In this document: piece by piece, positions 1-6,860 of the stretch
Numbering within the stretch: position 1 is the stretch's first letter
Layout of the letters: the number at the start of each line of letters is the position of its first letter
Assembly (NCBI GenBank): GCA_016234445.1
Contig: JACRBT010000012.1
Location: forward strand, 18,562 to 82,561
DNA length: 64,000 nt
Origin: Chloroflexota bacterium
GTDB taxonomy: Bacteria > Chloroflexota > Dehalococcoidia > Tepidiformales > Tepidiformaceae
Direction: 5' to 3'
Notes under the pieces: generated by a model
The model's input: only the letters and a program-made list of their open reading frames with translations
What the model was told of the DNA's origin: nothing
Database searches by the model: none
Program-made: the position numbers and the translations under genes

Positions 1-1
1 G

Positions 2-274
2 GAGATGCTCCAGGCGCTGGGCCTGGAGCGGGCCTACACGCTCGGGCTGATCGACGGGATCGCGCTCGAGGGGTTCGACCGGGTGGCGACGAGCCCGATC
101 TTCGGGACGCTGACGGTGCTCCAGTGGCTGCGATCGTTCTACCGCCACGACCGCCAGCACGGCGCCCAGATTGCGGGCCGCCAAAGCGACTACAAGCCCA
201 ACTTCAAGGGTACGGAGCCGAACCAGCGGAAGGCGCGGATCGAAGCGGTGGCGAAGCGCCAGGCCGGGGGATAG
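2..274 (+). CDS. C-terminal part of a DinB-like protein (5' end cut)
   Basis: The frame is open at the window edge and ends at TAG 272-274, so only about 90 C-terminal residues are present; the first ATG at 5 is probably internal. The segment FYRHDRQHGAQI resembles the last helix of the DinB/YfiT four-helix bundle, where a histidine pair takes part in metal binding. DinB-like proteins are stress-associated or thiol-transferase enzymes, but the substrate cannot be read from this fragment. The family call rests on one motif and the helical character of the fragment, so it is tentative. Confidence 0.5.
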   Translation, partial: EMLQALGLERAYTLGLIDGIALEGFDRVATSPIFGTLTVLQWLRSFYRHDRQHGAQIAGRQSDYKPNFKGTEPNQRKARIEAVAKRQAGG

Positions 275-299
275 GCCGACGCCGCGCTTCTTCGTCGCC

Positions 300-839
300 A
301 TGGTCCTGGTCGGGCTGCTGGCCGGGGGCTGCGAACCCTCGCCGTCCGGACCCGAAGCTGAATCCGCCTCGCCTGGGAGCACTTCCCGGGCGAGCCCGAC
401 GGCCACCGCCACTCCCGGCCCGCTGCCGGGGGTCACGCTGCCGCCATGCACGTGGGCGAAAGTAACACGCGTGGTCGACGGTGACACCGTGGATGTGGAC
501 CTGGGTGGGGAGACGAAGCGCGTTCGTTACATCGGCATGGACACGCCCGAGGTGTACGGCGGGGTGGAGCCGTTCGGGAGGGAGGCAAGCGCCTTCAACG
601 CCGCTATCGTCTCCGGGAGGTTCGTCTGCCTGGAGAAGGACGTGAGCGAAGTCGATCGCTACCAGCGGCTGCTGCGGTACATCTGGCTGGCGGACGGCCG
701 GATGGTGAACGAAGAACTGCTGCTGGCGGGGCTGGCGACGGTATCGACGTATCCGCCGGACGTGAAGTACACGCAGAGCCGGTTCCTGGCGGCGCAGAAG
801 AAGGCGCGGGACGAACAGCGGGGGATGTGGGCGCCGTGA
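300..839 (+). CDS. Staphylococcal nuclease-like lipoprotein
   Basis: 179 residues from ATG 300. Residues 1-11 form a short hydrophobic signal ending LLAGGC, a weak lipobox with Cys11, followed by a Ser/Pro/Thr-rich linker to about residue 48 and then an SNase (thermonuclease) domain. VDGDTVDV and RYIGMDTPEV give the Arg76/Asp81/Glu84 active-site set, and DRYQRLLRYIW supplies the second arginine at 123. The family cleaves DNA and RNA with calcium; the signal and linker imply extracytoplasmic action, for scavenging or defence. An in-frame extension to 171 exists but overlaps the upstream gene and has no signal sequence, so ATG 300 is preferred. No convincing ribosome binding site precedes it. 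Confidence 0.85.
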   Translation: MVLVGLLAGGCEPSPSGPEAESASPGSTSRASPTATATPGPLPGVTLPPCTWAKVTRVVDGDTVDVDLGGETKRVRYIGMDTPEVYGGVEPFGREASAFNAAIVSGRFVCLEKDVSEVDRYQRLLRYIWLADGRMVNEELLLAGLATVSTYPPDVKYTQSRFLAAQKKARDEQRGMWAP

Positions 840-847
840 GGGGTGCG

Positions 848-1258
848 TCACCCGGCCGACGGATCGATGACCAGCAGGCCCGGGTAGTAGGTCCGGTGGA
901 CGCCGCGGTCGCGCGTAAGCAGGGCGTCCGCGTGCGCCAGGGCGTGGGCGCCGATGAGGAAGTCGCCGATGATCCGCGACCGCTGCCCGCCAGCTGCGCG
1001 GTATGCACGCCAGGCACGGCCCGCCTCCCGGGCAGCGTCCTCGCTCATCGGGACGAACTCCAGCGGCAGTTGGCGGAGCAGCGACACCACCGTGACATCG
1101 TCGTCGACACCGGCAACAACTTCCGCCCAGACCACGTCGCAGGCCACGACCCGGCCCGAGGTGAGGGCTCCCGCGAGCGCGTCGCGAGAGGCCGGCCCGA
1201 AGCGAGGGTCGCCGCGGATCACATCCACGAGGACGGAGGTGTCGACGGCGATGGTCAC
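848..1258 (-). CDS. vapC: VapC-type PIN-domain toxin
   Basis: 136 residues. The N-terminal AVDTSVLVDVIRG carries the first PIN aspartate, AEVVAG the conserved glutamate, and IGDFLIGAHAL plus LLTRDRGVH the C-terminal acidic residues. PIN toxins are magnesium-dependent RNases that cleave tRNA or rRNA and are held inactive by the cognate antitoxin. The start is GTG at 1258, inside a GTGA overlap with the stop of the antitoxin gene, so the two are translationally coupled and co-transcribed from the promoter upstream of vapB. The family is clear; the RNA target is unknown. Confidence 0.9.
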   Translation of the reverse strand: MTIAVDTSVLVDVIRGDPRFGPASRDALAGALTSGRVVACDVVWAEVVAGVDDDVTVVSLLRQLPLEFVPMSEDAAREAGRAWRAYRAAGGQRSRIIGDFLIGAHALAHADALLTRDRGVHRTYYPGLLVIDPSAG

Positions 1259-1485
1259 GGGATGTCGACCGGCCCTCGCAGCGCGTCGATGAACTCGTCT
1301 GTGGTCTCGGCCGACGGGAAGCGGCCGTAGAGTTCATCGAGGGGGTCGCGCTTGCGGACGCACCGCCCCACCAGCGCGCCGTCGGCCACATCGAACTCGA
1401 TTGCCTGGCCGGGCCGAATCCCGAGTCGATCACGGATGGCCTTGGGGATGGTGACCTGCCCCTTTTCGGACACGACTGCTTTCAT
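1255..1485 (-). CDS. vapB: VapB-type AbrB-fold antitoxin
   Basis: 76 residues from ATG 1485. MKAVVSEKGQVTIPKAIRDR is a textbook AbrB/MazE swapped-hairpin DNA-binding domain; the C-terminal tail (DELYGRFPSAETTDEFIDAL) is the likely toxin-wrapping segment. It should bind its own promoter and neutralise the PIN toxin encoded directly downstream. A longer frame runs upstream to 1683 but has no antitoxin-like residues and would cross the promoter and operator, so ATG 1485 is chosen. It also lies 6 nt behind a -10 hexamer, suggesting a leaderless mRNA. Confidence 0.9.
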   Translation of the reverse strand: MKAVVSEKGQVTIPKAIRDRLGIRPGQAIEFDVADGALVGRCVRKRDPLDELYGRFPSAETTDEFIDALRGPVDIP

Positions 1486-1520
1486 ACTTGCATGGTAGGA
1501 ATTCCTACTCTGCCTGTAAA
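1486..1520 (-). promoter_or_regulatory. vapBC promoter with 14-bp palindromic operator
   Basis: On the minus strand a TTTACA (1520-1515), a 17-nt spacer, and TACCAT (1497-1492) form a good sigma-70-type promoter, followed by 6 nt and ATG 1485. The perfect palindrome GTAGGAATTCCTAC (1495-1508) fills the spacer and overlaps the -10 box, exactly where an autorepressing VapB or VapBC complex would block RNA polymerase. The sequence match is seen directly; regulation is inferred from the family. Confidence 0.75.
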
Positions 1521-1652
1521 CCCGCCCGAAGGCATCGCCCGCACCTGTTCGACGGCGGCCACCCGGTCCCCCGTGCGACGGCCGTTCGGTCGTGGTGGAG
1601 ACACGACCGGCCCGGTACGGTGGGACCACATCCCCCTTCCCTGGAGGCACCG

Positions 1653-2069
1653 ATGACCACGACGGCAATCGAACAGCGCGCATATGGCCTTCGCCGAAGG
1701 CTGGACCTTCCCTTCGACCAGGCCATGCACCGAACCCGGGAAGCGCTAAAGGAGCAGGGCTTTGGCGTCCTCACCGAGATCGACCTGCAGGCGACGTTGA
1801 AGGCGAAGCTGGGCGTCGAGATGGAGGCGTACACGATTCTCGGCGCCTGCAACCCGCCGCTCGCGCACCGGGCGATCACGGCCCAGCCGGAAGTGGGGCT
1901 CCTCTTGCCATGCAACGTCGTCGTCCGGGAAGCCGAGGGCGGCACGCTGGTGGAGGCGATGGACCCGGAGGCGGCGATGAGCCTGGTCCAGGACCCGGCG
2001 GTGCATGCGGTGGCGGTGGAAGCGAAAGAGCGGCTGTCGAAGGCTCTGAACTCGCTGACCGAAGGCTGA
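1653..2069 (+). CDS. DUF302 family protein
   Basis: 138 residues from ATG 1653, which has GGAGG (1642-1646) 6 nt upstream. The pattern of a helix, EALKEQGFGVLTEIDLQATL, a short KLGVEMEAYTILGACNPPLA strand-turn, and LLLPCNVVVREAEGG is the compact DUF302 fold. Two cysteines (GACNPP and LPCNVVV) sit where DUF302 proteins often carry Cys. Members are often linked with membrane or sulfur/metal stress proteins, but the biochemical role is unknown. An upstream extension to 1488 lacks family similarity. A lone gene between the divergent vapBC and a hydrolase. Confidence 0.85.
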   Translation: MTTTAIEQRAYGLRRRLDLPFDQAMHRTREALKEQGFGVLTEIDLQATLKAKLGVEMEAYTILGACNPPLAHRAITAQPEVGLLLPCNVVVREAEGGTLVEAMDPEAAMSLVQDPAVHAVAVEAKERLSKALNSLTEG

Positions 2070-2133
2070 TCGCGCTTGCCGGTGTCCGGGATCGGGTGTA
2101 CGAATCGCGGCGTACATCCCCCGGAGGTCCGCC

Positions 2134-2925
2134 ATGCCCACCCTTGAACGCCCCACGGTCACCGTTTCCTACCGCGACGAAGGGGAGGGCGGGCCGCCCC
2201 TCGTTTTCCTCCACGGCTGGTGCGACGACTCGGGGAGCTGGGGCGCGACGGTCGCGGAGTTCAGCCACAGGCACCGTTGCATCGCCCCGGACATGCGGGG
2301 TCACGGGCAGTCGGGGCAGCCGCGCGACCACTCCTACTGGCCGGAGTCGCTTTCGAACGACGTCGTCGCGATCTGCGAGGCGGCCGGGGTAGAGCGCCCC
2401 GTGCTCGTCGGCCACAGCTTTGGAGGCTTTCTCGCGGCGACGATCGCCCAGCGCTTCCCGGGGTTCGCGCGGGCGATCGTGGTGGAGGACCAGCCCCTCG
2501 ACCTGCGCGGGTTCACGGGCCAGATGCGGGCGGTGGAAGCGATCATCCGCTCACCGGAACATCACATGGCGTTCCGGGACCAGCTTTTCGAGTCGATGAT
2601 CACGGACGCGCTGGGGGCGGCCGGCCGGGAGCTCATTTCGAAGTCGAAGCTGGCGACGCCGGTGGAGGTGGGCCAGGCACTCTGGGCGCCGCTGTTCGAC
2701 CTGACGGAGGGAGAGATCGCGGCCCGGAGCGACGCTCTTGTGGACGCGCTGGGGACCCAGCCTTCGCTGGTGATCGACGGCCAGCCGCAGCCGGAGTACC
2801 ACGCGCTGGTCGCGCGGCGGGCGCCGTCGGCGCGGACGATGGTCATCCCCTCGGGGCACTGGATCCACCTGGAACACCCGGCCGAGTTCCGGGCGGCGCT
2901 GCGAGAGTTCCTGGCGGGGGTGTAG
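2134..2925 (+). CDS. Alpha/beta hydrolase
   Basis: 263 residues; GGAGG ends 6 nt before ATG 2134. The oxyanion segment FLHGWCDDSGSW is at residues 25-36, the nucleophile elbow VGHSFGG puts Ser95 in place, and Asp215 (LVIDGQ) and His242 (PSGHWIHLEHP) complete the triad expected of the alpha/beta hydrolase fold. A lid of about 90 residues (roughly 125-200) separates the core halves. The substrate cannot be told; esterase, C-C hydrolase and lactonase are all possible. The stop is followed at once by a copy of the dispersed hairpin element. Confidence 0.9.
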   Translation: MPTLERPTVTVSYRDEGEGGPPLVFLHGWCDDSGSWGATVAEFSHRHRCIAPDMRGHGQSGQPRDHSYWPESLSNDVVAICEAAGVERPVLVGHSFGGFLAATIAQRFPGFARAIVVEDQPLDLRGFTGQMRAVEAIIRSPEHHMAFRDQLFESMITDALGAAGRELISKSKLATPVEVGQALWAPLFDLTEGEIAARSDALVDALGTQPSLVIDGQPQPEYHALVARRAPSARTMVIPSGHWIHLEHPAEFRAALREFLAGV

Positions 2926-2926
2926 A

Positions 2927-2970
2927 CCCTCACCCCCCGGCCCCCTCTCCACCGTTCGGTGGAGAGGGGA
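2927..2970 (+). repeat. Dispersed 3'-end hairpin element, copy 1
   Basis: A CCCTCACCCCCCGG lead followed by a perfect 12-bp stem, CCCCTCTCCACC (2942-2953) and GGTGGAGAGGGG (2958-2969), with loop GTTC. It begins 1 nt after the hydrolase stop codon and matches five other copies in this window. It could act as a transcription terminator without a clear U tract, or as a REP-like mobile sequence. Confidence 0.85.
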
Positions 2971-3021
2971 GGTGGCGACTCCTTCGGAGCGCCGTCTCTC
3001 GTGCCTCGGGGCGCGGGCCAC

Positions 3022-3033
3022 TACTATGCAGGC
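3022..3033 (+). promoter_or_regulatory. Leaderless -10 box of proB
   Basis: TACTAT at 3022-3027 lies 6 nt before ATG 3034, so transcription would start at or within a base or two of the initiation codon. There is no Shine-Dalgarno sequence in the gap (GCAGGC). The -35 region is weak. Confidence 0.55.
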
Positions 3034-4143
3034 ATGCGATACCGGCGCGTGGTCGCGAAGTTCGGGACAAGCCTGCTGACTGCGGGGTCCGACCGGCTGG
3101 ACCTGGAGGCGATGTCGCGCCTCGTCGGGCAGGTGGTGCGGCTGCGGGCACAGGGCTGCGAGGTCGTGGTGGTGTCGTCGGGGGCGCAGGCGGCGGGGCG
3201 GCACCGGCTGCGGAACCGGCTGCGCGAAGGGCAAACCCCCAGCCGCCAGGCCTACGCGAGCGTCGGCCAGAGCCACCTGATGCAGAGCTGGGACGAGCTT
3301 TTCGACTGGCACGACACGGTCGTCGCCCAGGTGTTGCTGACGCGGCGGGACCTGAGCGACCGCCTCGGGTATCTCAACGCGCGGAACACGCTGCGGGACC
3401 TCCTCGAAAGCGGCACGGTCCCGATCGTCAACGAGAACGACGCGGTGGCCCTCGACCAGGTGCTGGCGACGCGGATCGGGGAGAACGACAGCCTCTCCGC
3501 GTACGTCGCGAACCTGATCGACGCGGACGTGCTGATCATCCTGACGGACGTCGAAGGGCTCTACGACTCGGACCCGCACACGAACCCGGAGGCGGTGCTG
3601 ATCCGGCGGGTTGAGCGCGTCGACGCGGCGATCGAAGCTTCGGCGGCGGGGGCGCGGGGGCCGGGCACGGGCGGGATGGTGACGAAGCTGAGCGCGGCCC
3701 GGGTCGCTACGCAGGGCGGCGTCGACGTCGTGGTCGCGAACGGGAGGTCGGCCGACGCGCTGGTGGCCATCGCCGGGGGCGAAGAGCGCGGGACCTTCTT
3801 CCCGGCGGCGGCCGGCAAGCTGGAAGGCCGGAAGCGCTGGATCCTCGGGAGCATCACGCGGGCGGGGCACATCGTTGTGGACGTGGGGGCGACGGCGGCG
3901 CTACGGGAACGCGGCCGGAGCCTGCTCCCGGCCGGGGTCGCGGCTGTCGAGGGGACGTTCGACCGGGGCGAGACGGTGGAAGTGCGCGACGCAGCGGGGC
4001 AGCGCGTGGCGGCGGGGATGACGAACTACGGCAGCGGCGAACTCGAGCGGATCCGGGGGCTCCGGAGCGACCGCATCGCCGAGACGCTGGGCTACGCCTA
4101 CGGAGAAGAGGTCATCCACCGGGACAACCTGGTGCTGCTGTAG
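3034..4143 (+). CDS. proB: Glutamate 5-kinase
   Basis: 369 residues, the usual ProB length. It phosphorylates L-glutamate to gamma-glutamyl phosphate, the first step of proline synthesis. RRVVAKFGTSLLTAG is the N-terminal ATP/substrate loop of the amino-acid kinase fold; PIVNENDAVA and the IGENDSLSA segment bind glutamate and nucleotide; GTGGMVTKLSAA is the kinase signature. Residues from about 275 onward form the C-terminal PUA domain (KRWILGSI, GKLEG, TNYGSGE). proA is not in this window. The frame extends to 2959 across the hairpin repeat; ATG 3034 gives the conserved N-terminus and sits behind a -10 box. Confidence 0.97.
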   Translation: MRYRRVVAKFGTSLLTAGSDRLDLEAMSRLVGQVVRLRAQGCEVVVVSSGAQAAGRHRLRNRLREGQTPSRQAYASVGQSHLMQSWDELFDWHDTVVAQVLLTRRDLSDRLGYLNARNTLRDLLESGTVPIVNENDAVALDQVLATRIGENDSLSAYVANLIDADVLIILTDVEGLYDSDPHTNPEAVLIRRVERVDAAIEASAAGARGPGTGGMVTKLSAARVATQGGVDVVVANGRSADALVAIAGGEERGTFFPAAAGKLEGRKRWILGSITRAGHIVVDVGATAALRERGRSLLPAGVAAVEGTFDRGETVEVRDAAGQRVAAGMTNYGSGELERIRGLRSDRIAETLGYAYGEEVIHRDNLVLL

Positions 4144-4150
4144 GGGGGCC

Positions 4151-4231
4151 GGAGTCCTTTAAGGCCCTCGGAGCGTTCTTTAGAGGGACCCAGGAGCATT
4201 CTTTAAAGACCTCGGGAGCACTCTTTAGAGG
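4151..4231 (+). repeat. Four degenerate repeats of GGAGNNNTCTTTA-type motif
   Basis: Four related units begin at 4151, 4170, 4193 and 4215 (spacings 19, 23, 22): GGAGTCCTTTAAGG, GGAGCGTTCTTTAGAGG, GGAGCATTCTTTAAAG, GGAGCACTCTTTAGAGG. Each contains a small inverted CTTTA(A/G)AG core. They lie between proB and the SDR gene. Role unknown. Confidence 0.7.
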
Positions 4232-4250
4232 CGGGAAGCCACCCTTAAAG

Positions 4251-4271
4251 CTGTTAGCTGTTAGCTGTTAG
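4251..4271 (+). repeat. Heptamer CTGTTAG repeated three times
   Basis: Three exact, adjacent CTGTTAG units, directly behind the degenerate motif array and 123 nt before the SDR start codon. Short heptameric arrays of this kind are known from other lineages, such as filamentous cyanobacteria, and vary in copy number between strains. Confidence 0.8.
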
Positions 4272-4394
4272 AAGGGGCATCGGGACCCGCTCGTGGGGAA
4301 GTGGGCCGCGGGCCGCTCCAGCCCGGCGAGACGAGGCGTTGGGGTTCGCGTAAGCTTGGCGCGCATCATCACCAGCATCCGGGGGGACCAAGTC

Positions 4395-5282
4395 GTGGCA
4401 GGCAAACTCGAAGGCAAGACCGCAATCATTACCGGCGCGGGCCGCGGGATCGGGCGCGAAGTCGCGCTCCTCTTCGCCAAAGAAGGCGCGAAGGTGGTGG
4501 TCAACGACCTTGGCGTGTCGGTGTCGGGCGAGACCCCGGACGCGACCCCGGCCCAGCAGGTGGTCGACGAGATCAAGGCGGCGGGCGGCGATGCCCTCGC
4601 CAACTACGCCGACGTCGCGGACATGGAGCAGGCGGAAGACCTCATCCGGGCGGCCCTGAACGAATGGGGCCACATGGACATCCTCGTGAACGTCGCCGGC
4701 ATCCTCCGCGACCGGATGGTCTTCAACATGACGGAGGAGGAGTGGGACGCGGTGGTGCGGGTGCACATGAAGGGCACGTTCGCGACCTCGCGTTTCGCGT
4801 CGATCCACTGGCGGCAGGCCCGGCAGGGCGGACGGCTTATCAACTTCACCTCCGGTTCGGGGCTTTTTGGCGCGCCGGGCCAGCCCAACTACGCGGCGGC
4901 GAAGATGGGGATCTGGGGCTTCACCCTGAGTTGCGCGCGGGCCCTGGGGCGCTACGGCGTCACCGCGAACAGCATCGGCCCCGGCGCAGCGACGCGGATG
5001 ACCGCGACCGTGCCGACGGAGCGCCGCCGGGCCGGCTTCCCGGCCGACGTCGACCCGGAGCGTTCGCCGGCGAACATCGCGCCGCCGCTGGTCTACCTGG
5101 CGAGCGACGAGGGCGGCTGGGTGAGCGGCCGCTGCTTCGGGATCAGCGGCTACCGGGTGACGCTCTACAGCAACATCGAGTCGCAGATCGTGCTCCAGGG
5201 CAACGAGCCGTGGACGACGGACGCACTGTTCGAGCGGTTCAAGTCGACCTTCGGGGGCGCGATCAAAGCGATCGAGAGTTAG
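4395..5282 (+). CDS. Short-chain dehydrogenase/reductase, 3-hydroxyacyl-CoA type
   Basis: 295 residues from GTG 4395, with a purine-rich GGGGGGACC just upstream; the extension to 4293 has no family similarity. TGAGRGIG at 13-20 binds NAD(P); the VNVAGI motif, the serine of NFTSGSG and the Tyr and Lys of NYAAAK form the catalytic set. The long insertion after strand 2 ([20 protein letters not shown]) is typical of the dehydrogenase domain of peroxisomal multifunctional enzyme type 2 and its bacterial single-domain relatives, suggesting a 3-hydroxyacyl-CoA substrate. The C-terminus extends about 40 residues past the core. Followed after 1 nt by hairpin element copy 2. Confidence 0.88.
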   Translation: MAGKLEGKTAIITGAGRGIGREVALLFAKEGAKVVVNDLGVSVSGETPDATPAQQVVDEIKAAGGDALANYADVADMEQAEDLIRAALNEWGHMDILVNVAGILRDRMVFNMTEEEWDAVVRVHMKGTFATSRFASIHWRQARQGGRLINFTSGSGLFGAPGQPNYAAAKMGIWGFTLSCARALGRYGVTANSIGPGAATRMTATVPTERRRAGFPADVDPERSPANIAPPLVYLASDEGGWVSGRCFGISGYRVTLYSNIESQIVLQGNEPWTTDALFERFKSTFGGAIKAIES

Positions 5283-5283
5283 G

Positions 5284-5330
5284 CCCCTCACCCCCCGGCC
5301 CCCTGCTCCCGCTTCGCGGGAGAGGGGGAG
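5284..5330 (+). repeat. Dispersed 3'-end hairpin element, copy 2
   Basis: CCCCTCACCCCCCGGCC lead and stem CTCCCGC (5306-5312) / GCGGGAG (5316-5322) with loop TTC, flanked by pyrimidine- and purine-rich arms. It starts 1 nt after the SDR stop codon, in the same orientation as copy 1. Confidence 0.85.
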
Positions 5331-5376
5331 CGCGCGCCGGCGCCCACCTCGTGGGCGAGCGGGAGCGGCCGATCTT

Positions 5377-6636
5377 CTACGCCGGGTGCTGGTGGTGGGG
5401 GCGGGCGGCGCCGGCGATGAAGATGGCGAGACCGGCGACGGCGGCGGCCATGGCGACGAGGAAGGCGGCCGGGTAGCTGGCGCTTTCGACGACCAGTCCG
5501 AGGGCGAACGCGCCCATGCTGAGGCCGAGGTCGTTGCCGAGGGTGAAGGTGCTCATCGCGCGGCCGCGTTCGCTGGGGCTTGAGCGGTCGACCATGAAGG
5601 CCATCATGGCGGGCTGGAAGGTCCCGGCTCCGGCGCCGTAGATGGCGGCGGAGAGGTAGATCATCGCCGGGCCGGTGGCCAGGGAGAGGACCGCCATGCT
5701 CACCACGAGGGCGCCGATGCCGGGGATGATGACGGTGGCGCGGCTGCGTTTGTCGATCTGCCGGCCGAGCGCGAGGCGCATGAGGATGACGAAGAGGGCA
5801 TAGACGGCGAAGACGCCGCCTGGGTTGGCGATGCCGTGGTCGCGGGCGAAGAGGGGCATGAACGTGACCATCGCGGCGAAGACGAACGAGGTCGCGAAGT
5901 TGACGAGGGCCGGGAAGAGGGCTGCGCGGGCGAAGAGCTGGCGGGGGTCCAGGCCTCGCGGCGGGCCCTGGGCGGTGACGCGGGTCTCGGGGAGGCGGAC
6001 GGCGAGGACCGCGGTCAGGAGGGCGGCGACGGTGGCGACGAGGAAGAGGGTGGCGAAGTGGAGGTCGCCGGTGCGGGCGCCGCTGAGCCAGGTTGCGCGG
6101 GAGGTCATCGCCGAGTCGAAGCCGTCAAGGAGGCCGGCGTGGATGATCCAGCCTCCGAGGGCGGGGCCGGCGGCGAAGGCGAGGCTGTTGGCGAGGCCGT
6201 AGTAGCTCATGACTTCGCCACGGCGCGCGGCGGGGGCGACGTCGGCGATGTAGGTGCCGGCAGAGGTGACGAACAGGGCGAGCGAAGCGCCGGTCAGGAG
6301 CCGCAGGGGAAGGACGCCGGCGGGCGAGCGGACGAGATGGTAGAGGGCGGCGTTGACGGCGAAGGCGAGGAGGCCGGCGACCATCACGGGCTTGCGGCCG
6401 ATGCGGTCGACGGCGAGGCCGACAAAGGGCCGGGCGAAGAGCGCGGTGAGGCTGGAGATGCCGATGAGGAGGCCGATTTCGCCCTCGGCGCCGCCCAGTT
6501 CTTCGATGAAGAAGGGGAGGGTGGGGAAAAAGAAGAGGTAGGTGGTGAAGAAGACGAAGTTGATGAGGGTGACGGCGACGACTGCCCGGGTGAAGACGGG
6601 GGGACGCGGTTCAACGGTTAGGGCAGCATTCACCAT
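5377..6636 (-). CDS. MFS transporter
   Basis: 419 residues from ATG 6636 (MVNAALTVEP); the frame runs to 6750 without adding family sequence. About twelve hydrophobic segments with the MFS motif A in the loop after helix 2 (GLAVDRIGRKPVMV) and a related GRQIDKRSRATV after helix 8. Motif A followed by the LLTGASLAL helix fits the drug:proton antiporter type of 12-helix exporters, but substrate is unknown. Encoded divergently from the TadG-like gene and convergently with the SDR gene, so the context does not help. Confidence 0.88.
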   Translation of the reverse strand: MVNAALTVEPRPPVFTRAVVAVTLINFVFFTTYLFFFPTLPFFIEELGGAEGEIGLLIGISSLTALFARPFVGLAVDRIGRKPVMVAGLLAFAVNAALYHLVRSPAGVLPLRLLTGASLALFVTSAGTYIADVAPAARRGEVMSYYGLANSLAFAAGPALGGWIIHAGLLDGFDSAMTSRATWLSGARTGDLHFATLFLVATVAALLTAVLAVRLPETRVTAQGPPRGLDPRQLFARAALFPALVNFATSFVFAAMVTFMPLFARDHGIANPGGVFAVYALFVILMRLALGRQIDKRSRATVIIPGIGALVVSMAVLSLATGPAMIYLSAAIYGAGAGTFQPAMMAFMVDRSSPSERGRAMSTFTLGNDLGLSMGAFALGLVVESASYPAAFLVAMAAAVAGLAIFIAGAARPHHQHPA

Positions 6637-6860
6637 TCGTCCTTCGGGGCGGATTGTGAGGGGCGGGGGAAGGGCTGTCCACCTCGGCGCTAAACCGTTG
6701 CTCAGCAGCGGATTGCCGGCCGCGCCGCGATCTCCACGGGCTGTAACCAAAGCGCCACCGTTTGGACCCTCCCCAGGCGCACCCGGGGGGCGACATCCTG
6801 AGTGTGGGAGAGAGCCGCTCCCTTGCAGGAGTTGCTCGCGTGTGCATTGCCTTTCGAAAA

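Noticed and set aside
1488..1652. Extended N-terminus of the DUF302 protein from ATG 1488
   Set aside because: The extension crosses the vapBC promoter and operator and has low-complexity His/Arg/Pro residues; ATG 1653 has a clear GGAGG.
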